Origin: Chara braunii | Lineage: Eukaryota; Streptophyta; Charophyceae; Charales; Characeae | Assembly (NCBI GenBank): GCA_003427395.1 | Contig: BFEA01000297.1 | Coordinates: 1,465,464-1,491,814 of the forward strand | Direction: 5' to 3' | DNA length: 26,351 nucleotides | Part shown: one piece after another, positions 21,540-26,351 of the stretch | Numbering within the stretch: position 1 is the first letter of the stretch | Layout of the letters: every line of letters begins with the position of its first letter | Position numbers and translations under genes: made by a program | Notes under the pieces: generated by a model | Told to the model about the DNA's origin: nothing | Database searches by the model: none | What the model saw: the letters and a program-made list of their open reading frames with translations, nothing else

Positions 21540-21655
21540 GTTTTTTTCGGGTTTTTTTTTTTTTTTTTTTGGCCAGGACCTTTTTTGGTTTTTGCACGGC
21601 CGGGCCGCCCGGGAAAATAGGGTGACCCGGGGGGCCTGGCTGGTAGCCTGGCTAT
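21540..21655 (-). mobile_element. Truncated inverted copy of the nested element
   Basis: On the minus strand it reads GGCTACCAGCCAGGCCCCCC, GGGTCACCCTATTTTCCCGG, CGGCCGTGCAA, AAGGTCCTGGCC. This is the left end of the element at 21058 in opposite orientation. Together they form a large inverted repeat (21058-21140 against 21650-21568) within element copy 2. The right part is replaced by T-runs. Confidence 0.65.
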
Positions 21656-22137
21656 TAATTAAAAAAAAAAAAAAAAAAAAATCAGTGGACGAGCACGTTT
21701 TCGATACAATAATTTTTAGAGATTTTTTATTTCTTTTTGAGATAGCCAGATGCCCTGAAAATTTACAGATGTGTACTTCACATAATACAAAACCCTCTGA
21801 AAAAGTTTCCAAAAATAATAAAACTGTTAAGACCCTGAACTAAAGTGAAAACAAAAAATGAAAATGAAAAAAACGTGGGCAAACACGTCTTGACCCCGCC
21901 ATCTTTGGCGATTTTTAGTTCTTACTTGGCTGAGCCAAATGACGTCAAAATGTATAAGCATGTACCTCACGTCTTAGAGAACTTACAAAAAAAAAAAAAA
22001 AAAAAACAAATACCTGTAGGCCCCGAAATAACTTTTGGCGGGGGCCGAATGCCTTCGGGTTCGGACCTCGAACGCGACCCTGCGCTGTGCGTATGGAGGT
22101 TGGCCCGATGACCTCCGTATGTACAGGCTGGTGATCC

Positions 22138-22210
22138 TCTGTATATATATAGATTATAATATAATATATATATATATATACATGAGTATACTACATGGCA
22201 AACTAGATGT
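22138..22210. repeat. TA-rich simple sequence
   Basis: TATATATATAGATTATAATA followed by a second (TA)n run at 22163-22180. Confidence 0.8.
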
Positions 22211-22925
22211 ACCCCTCGTTTGGGGCGTTGTAGTCAATAAGTCAAGTGGAATAAAAAACATAAAATTGTTAAATTTAAAGCATAACATTAGTGGTAACTC
22301 GAACAGACTGGACGTATCTCTCGTTTGAGGTTCAATCCTATGCCCGTGATAATATGAAAAAACAAAGAGTTAGTATATGATTGATTAATGCATCTGAATA
22401 TGGATAATGCAGAAACTAGACGTACCCCTTATTTGGGGCGATCCAATCAATTGTTTGAAAGAGATAAATAATTAGTGAACTTACGTGTGGAATGTTGTTA
22501 TGTTACGGAGACTGGAATATCCCTCGTTTGGGGCGGCCGAATCATACGACATACGTTGCTGTCTAGACAGATTCCACCCCTCGTTTGGGCTACTTTAGTC
22601 GTATGCCATATATAATTGTTTGGGCAGGCCAGACGTACAACGTACCCCTCGTTTGGGGTGGTCAAACCATATGCCTTGTATCGTTGCCTAGACGGATACG
22701 AGATGTACCTCTCGTTTGAGACAGTCTAGTCATCAGTCATATGTCAATTGTTTAGGCTGATTAAGAGTACCCATCGTTTGGAACGACCTAGCCATCCGTC
22801 TTATGTGAATGTTTAAGCAGACATTGGGCATACCCCTCGTTTGGGCGGTTCGTATGCCTTATGTTTATCGTCGAGATGAGTTGTATTATTACTTTGGCAA
22901 AATAGAGTTACCCTTAGTTTGGAGC
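22211..22925 (+). repeat. CGTTTG hairpin repeat, cluster 2 (10 units)
   Basis: Cores near 22211, 22316, 22424, 22520, 22574, 22644, 22706, 22766, 22831 and 22909, spaced 54-108 bp. The best form is GTACCCCTCGTTTGGGGTGG (22643). Spacers share only weak words such as TCATATGCC, CTAGACGG and TTGTTTAGGC. In most units CCC pairs with GGG across the T-rich loop; at 22316 and 22706 it is CTC with GAG, a paired substitution. There is no open frame through the array. Function unknown. Confidence 0.8.
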
Positions 22926-24689
22926 AGTAAGATCCTATGCTATAAGTAAGAAAGAGTAAAAGGGGTTAACAACCTGAGGCGAAACGAACTAAATACTTTG
23001 ATAAATTGCTTGAGGGTGTGGTGAAAGTTGTTATTGTGCTCACTTGTGTGTGCCATGTGAGTTTACCTCTTGAGGGCTTCTTTATATAACTTAGTTGCTT
23101 TAGATGCTCGCGAGTGCAGAAACTATAGGCAAGATAAAATGGATGATGGGAGGGAAGCTTGAAACAAGATAGAGCTGACCTTATTAAAGGTTAGAACTAG
23201 TAGTAGCTCACAATACTACCTTTAAAAAAGTATCATATAGGCTATCCTTAGCTAAAACCTTCAACTAAAAGTCAGGCGTTAGTCTCCAGTTGTAATCACA
23301 CTTTGCTTTACGTTTTCGATTTCATATTAATCTTGACATTTCAGTTTTCCTAAGGGAAGCGATGCCCAAATTTTCACAAATATGACAGAAACTCGTTATT
23401 TTTAGGTTCATTAAAATATTGGAAAGACACTTTTCTTACGGAAAGTGCTGCAAAAGTTTTCTGAAATATAGAGAGTTTGTTTATTTCTTGTTACACAAAA
23501 TTTAGCAATTCATCCTCTCTAGGGAAGATGCCGCTGAAATTTCAACAATCTTTGATATTAATCAGGGATGAGTGAGAAAAAAATAGTGGAAATAGGTTAC
23601 GAAATGAAGCATATTCTCTAAACATATTTAGCAACGTTTTTTTTTGTCTGTACTGTGATGCAGCTCTACGCCTTGATTGAAAACTCGACTAGTTTCAGTT
23701 TGCCGTACAAATGATTATTCATCTTCTGTTATATTTGATAACAGATCGGTTTACGACACAACTCTACCCACTTCTGCATCTCAACCTAAAGCCTTAGGCC
23801 CTGTGAGTTTTCTATATTTGTTTTGATTTGCACACAGACGTCTTTTTAAATGGTCATTTTCAAAAACAAAGTATCTTTGTTTTGGGATGATGAAAAATGT
23901 TCGGGGCTTTTTCGCGTGTGGTGGGGTATGAATCGTAGAGAACAGTAAAGTTGACCCCCTATGTGTATAGAATGTTGATGGCTCAATTTTATGTGATGGC
24001 ATGTATGGGTGAAAGATGATGGATTGAGTCTTGGTGATTGCTTGTGTAATGCATCAATGTTGATGGACAAACCACAATAATGTTTGTGAGAATGATTGTT
24101 TGATGCCACATAAAGTCCTTTGTCTGAGTGATTTAAGCAGTTATTTCGAGTGACCATTATGAGCAAGGGCATACACGCACGTACATGCGCACGATACCCA
24201 CGATGATGCACAAAATTACTTACTATTTGAATTAATTGGTCGGACATTGATCCTGAATCTTAGATTCGAGGACCTTGTCCAAGACATTCCAAGTTTTTAT
24301 TAAACATAAAAGGAGTTCTCTCTATGCGTTGAACATTTGTGCTTTGTCCACCGTAGCGCCCTACATAAGGGTCAGAGGCACCGCGAAGGCTGAACGACTC
24401 CTCCTTCAACCATTCTATATTGCGAAGGAAATTTTCTTCACAATACTTCATTTCTTATACTTCATTGTCGTGTGCAATACTGAAACCCACGAAGGGTTGA
24501 ACGATCGTAGGTAACATGTGAAGCGCCGCCATATTGTGGTTTCCCTCATGTATGCGTCCCCTTTAAAGTATCTTTGCACGTACTACACTTGAAGTTGTCA
24601 TATACAATAAGTTATGAGTCAGAATATTTGCATCAGACGCGATTTAACCACTTTTTTTTTAACACGGCTGTCATAGTCGGTGCCTGCAC
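22926..24689. other. Long spacer, no gene supported
   Basis: AT-rich, unique-looking sequence. GTGGTGAAAGTTGTTA at 23017 echoes the satellite core and 19129. Minus-strand frames 23781-24002 and 23846-24247 overlap each other and have no domain. The pair CGAAGGCTGAACGA (24384) and CGAAGGGTTGAACGA (24489) is a weak local repeat. Confidence 0.45.
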
Positions 24690-24959
24690 TTGTTAAGCAT
24701 AGGCCAAGGCCTCGGAACTTGTACACGTCCACGTGTGCGCGACGGTTTGGCTTCTTGTTCAGATGTATTTTCATGGAACAATAGAGTTCCGGGTAGAAGG
24801 GTGTGTTTTTGGTGGTGCGCCAGACAACTCACCACCACTCCGATTTTCCTTCTACCTTCGACGCCATCTTACCGTGTCCTGCTTTGGGGCACAACAAGGT
24901 GCAGAAGATGGCGGGGTGCTTGGTCTGCGACTGCGCTTCCTAAAGGACTAACACTTTAG
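24690..24959 (+). other. Overlapping frames, not assignable
   Basis: Two plus-strand frames of 89 and 72 codons overlap almost completely, starting at 24690 and 24733. Neither shows a domain, and at most one could be real. Local GC is higher than in the preceding spacer. Confidence 0.3.
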
Positions 24960-25621
24960 CGTGCACATCAACGGACACCTGAACATCGAATGCAATCCCA
25001 TGACTCAGAACGGAACGCATGGTTAGGGGCACTACATACTACTCCAACTTCTTAACTGCTCACGTCTATGATAAAGGATCGCACCGCCACTATTCTTTAT
25101 ACAAGTTTTCGCGCACGACATTTGTATATTCATGCACTGAAATAGTTACGTGTCGAATAGAGAAGACAAGTGCGATTTGCACATAAAGTTGAGTCTTTGT
25201 TGGGAAGTGTATCACATGGTTAGATTAGTTGTCCTAGTTGACCTGCGTAGGATCACGTTCAATGGATCGACGCCTCGGGCGACAATTCGCGAACGGGTCA
25301 GATTCGGGCATTAACCGCGCGTACCCTCTATGTTACAACGAACGAGAAACACCCTCAGCTGGGCCACCTCTGCTATTGCATACGAAAAACCTTCGCATGT
25401 GGCTCAATAGCTCGGCGGGGATACGCCCACCAAAGGGATGGTAACAACTTCCTCAGACGCAAGTAAGTTCGTGCCTAGCGTGACCCTATCCTGTTGTAGG
25501 GGCTCTCAAGAGGTACGGCTGACGAACTCGGCCAGAGCGGTGACGCTATGCGAAAGTCTTGCAAAATACTGCGTGACGCGGTCAGGAGGGTTACCCTGCG
25601 GGACCGATGCGCTCTACAATG
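24960..25621. other. Balanced-composition, CpG-rich unique stretch
   Basis: Unlike most of the window this stretch has no homopolymer, microsatellite, palindrome or tandem structure that I can see. Many CpG dinucleotides are present (GATCGACGCCTCGGGCGACA; AACCGCGCGTACC). Two adjoining plus-strand frames (25238-25444 and 25438-25659) have no recognised domain. It may be inserted DNA from another source or simply a unique GC-balanced region. Confidence 0.4.
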
Positions 25622-25687
25622 GATCAAATATTAGACATCAAAACCGATACTACACTTAATCTTAGCCAAAAGTGCTGAGAAAGGTAT
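25622..25687 (-). pseudogene. Truncated U2 snRNA-like sequence
   Basis: Read on the minus strand from 25687: ATACCTTTCTCAGCACTTTT, GGCTAAGATTAAGTGTAGTA, TCGGTTTTGATGTCTAATAT, TTGAT. This follows the plant U2 5' end through stem-loop I and the branch-point-recognition region, keeping GTGTAGTA intact. About 85 percent of roughly 66 positions match the U2 sequence as I know it. Changes include a one-base insertion in the stem-I region and several in the stem-IIa region that break its pairing. No Sm site or 3' stem-loops are recognisable downstream. Upstream I see neither the plant snRNA upstream element nor a TATA box at about -30. It is therefore most likely a truncated pseudogene. Confidence 0.75.
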
Positions 25688-26004
25688 TAGGGTTTGGATT
25701 TCGGAGCAAGGGCCAGAGAGACAGTTTGTCCTTCATCATCGTCTATGACCTCCCCCTGATCTTTATATGATACTTCCGATTTATCTGATTCGTTTTGAAT
25801 ATCATTATCCTCGGCAGTGCCCTCACTCTTTTTTTAGTCTGATTAATCTCAAGTCAGGGATATTATTTCTCTTAGAGATTTTGACATCTCCTGTGTCTGT
25901 GCCTGCCATGTGAGGAGCTCAGATGGTGACAGTAGGTGACGAGGGATTCTTTCTTCGAGAGGAGAGGTCATTGTTCTTAAACCACCAGTACCTCGGCCAG
26001 CCAT
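25687..26004 (-). pseudogene. Decayed reading frame, 106 codons, product unrecognised
   Basis: From an ATG in good context (AAAAATGGCTGGC at 26004) the frame reads MAGRGTGGLRTM, then a polar segment LLSPSELLTWQAQTQEMSKS. It has in-frame stops at 25849, 25843 and 25834, and then continues coding-like as KKSEGTAEDNDIQNESDKSE and VIDDDEGQTVSLALAPKSKP to TAA at 25687-25689. The acidic, low-complexity tail is unlike random translation of the neighbouring DNA, which suggests a former protein C-terminus. Family not recognised; a mobile-element ORF or a cellular acidic protein are both possible. Its last base is also the first base of the U2-like sequence. Confidence 0.35.
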
Positions 26005-26012
26005 TTTTTTTT

Positions 26013-26037
26013 GTCGCGGCCGTATACGCGCCGCGAC
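26013..26037. repeat. GC-rich near-perfect palindrome
   Basis: GTCGCGGC (26013-26020) and GCCGCGAC (26030-26037) are perfect arms, and the centre CGTATACG is itself palindromic, with one extra C. It lies just upstream (minus strand) of the ATG at 26004, in a CpG-rich patch. Confidence 0.8.
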
Positions 26038-26080
26038 TTGCGGTGGTGGGCGGGGCAGGGGACCGGTAAGCAAGACCGAA

Positions 26081-26083
26081 AAA

Positions 26084-26118
<35 letters not shown>

Positions 26119-26120
26119 AA
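26081..26120. repeat. (AAAT)n microsatellite
   Basis: Ten AAAT-type tetranucleotides in succession, followed by an A/G-rich tract to about 26155. The phenylalanine/isoleucine/tyrosine runs of minus-strand frames here come from this repeat. Confidence 0.95.
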
Positions 26121-26175
26121 GAAAAAAAAAGAAAAGAAGAAAGAAGGAAAACGAAATTGAGGAGTGCATCGCGCC

Positions 26176-26297
26176 GGGGCCAAGTCCCACTAGCAGCATT
26201 GAACTACCTCAATGCCTGAATCTGGATGCACGTCTCCACAAACACGTCCAGATTCCGGCGTTGAGGTAGCTCAACGCTGCTGGTGGGACTTGGCCCC
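26176..26297. repeat. 122-bp hairpin (foldback), copy 2
   Basis: The left arm starting GGGGCCAAGTCCCACTAGCA pairs with the right arm, whose reverse complement starts GGGGCCAAGTCCCACCAGCA. Pairing continues through CTACCTCAA and GAATCTGGA, with about five mismatches over 50 bp, mostly transitions, and a loop of about 22 nt. The right arm and loop (CACAAACACGTCCAGATTCC) match the hairpin at 2261-2426, so this is a dispersed family. It could be a MITE-derived foldback or a small-RNA precursor. Confidence 0.85.
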
Positions 26298-26298
26298 C

Positions 26299-26300
<2 letters not shown>

Positions 26301-26351
<51 letters not shown>
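26301..26351. repeat. (GA)n microsatellite at window end
   Basis: Uninterrupted GA dinucleotides run from 26303 to the end of the window, so the true length is unknown. Confidence 0.95.

Larger units (their letters stand above)
20930..22137 (-). mobile_element. Repeat element, copy 2 (1.2 kb, inverted to copy 1)
   Basis: Read on the minus strand it begins GGATCACCAGCCTGTACATA and ends ...GAACATCGGTTACCC. It carries the copy-1 landmarks: GAACCCGAAGGC, CCCCCGCCAAAA, TGAGGTACATGCTTATA, and AAAAATCGCCAAAGATGGCG (palindromic CGCC/GGCG). The GTACACATCTGTAAA second internal block and the palindromic terminal block are also present. It is about 220 bp longer than copy 1 because its nested element is longer and an extra partial copy is present. 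Ends (GGGTAACC and GGATCACC) are weakly inverted and both sides are TA-rich. No coding capacity for a transposase; frames at 21525-22328 are not supported as genes. Confidence 0.75.

Overview
This window looks like intergenic DNA from a large, repeat-rich eukaryotic genome, most likely a green plant. The best taxonomic clue is a degenerate U2 snRNA copy on the minus strand near 25.6 kb. Its 5' end has the plant-type ATACCTTTCTC start rather than the animal ATCGCTTCTC start. Other support comes from long AT-rich spacers, abundant microsatellites, foldback and MITE-like elements, and one ATGGCT start context. No intact, recognisable protein gene, rRNA or tRNA was found. The longest open frames are either frames running through tandem repeats or short frames with no recognisable domain. 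There is one ambiguous base (n at 347).

Layout. 1-1000: GA-rich tandem repeats, then a small gene-like region with an exon-like frame, frameshifts and a good splice donor. 1148-1460: a 29-C homopolymer and a short tandem repeat. 1554-2625: a palindrome-rich composite element whose nested inverted ends repeat CTGGTTGCAC, around a 166-bp hairpin. 3.1-3.5 kb: an 80-bp tandem repeat. 4.4-4.57 kb: a 171-bp MITE-like foldback. 4.8-5.9 kb: two 360-bp direct repeats. 6.7-7.7 kb: a ~1-kb element with a smaller TA-flanked element nested in it; a second copy lies inverted at 20.9-22.1 kb. 8-12 kb: mostly unremarkable. 12.2-12.5 kb: an inverted plus tandem repeat.

13.4-18.1 kb: a minisatellite of about fifty 75-88 bp units, with inverted units at its left edge and a ~430-bp interruption. 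18.35-18.63 and 22.2-22.93 kb: two clusters of a repeat centred on CGTTTG, flanked by complementary bases. 24.96-25.62 kb: a CpG-rich stretch unlike its surroundings. 25.6-26.0 kb: the U2-like sequence, starting inside the stop codon of a decayed reading frame. 26.18-26.30 kb: a second hairpin of the 2.3-kb family. The window ends in (GA)n.

No pathway or operon can be described. The main content is the repeats themselves. The most interesting are the satellite built from 8-9 bp TGAA steps, its apparent relative at 12.2 kb, the CGTTTG hairpin repeat with paired substitutions, and the hairpin family at both ends of the window.
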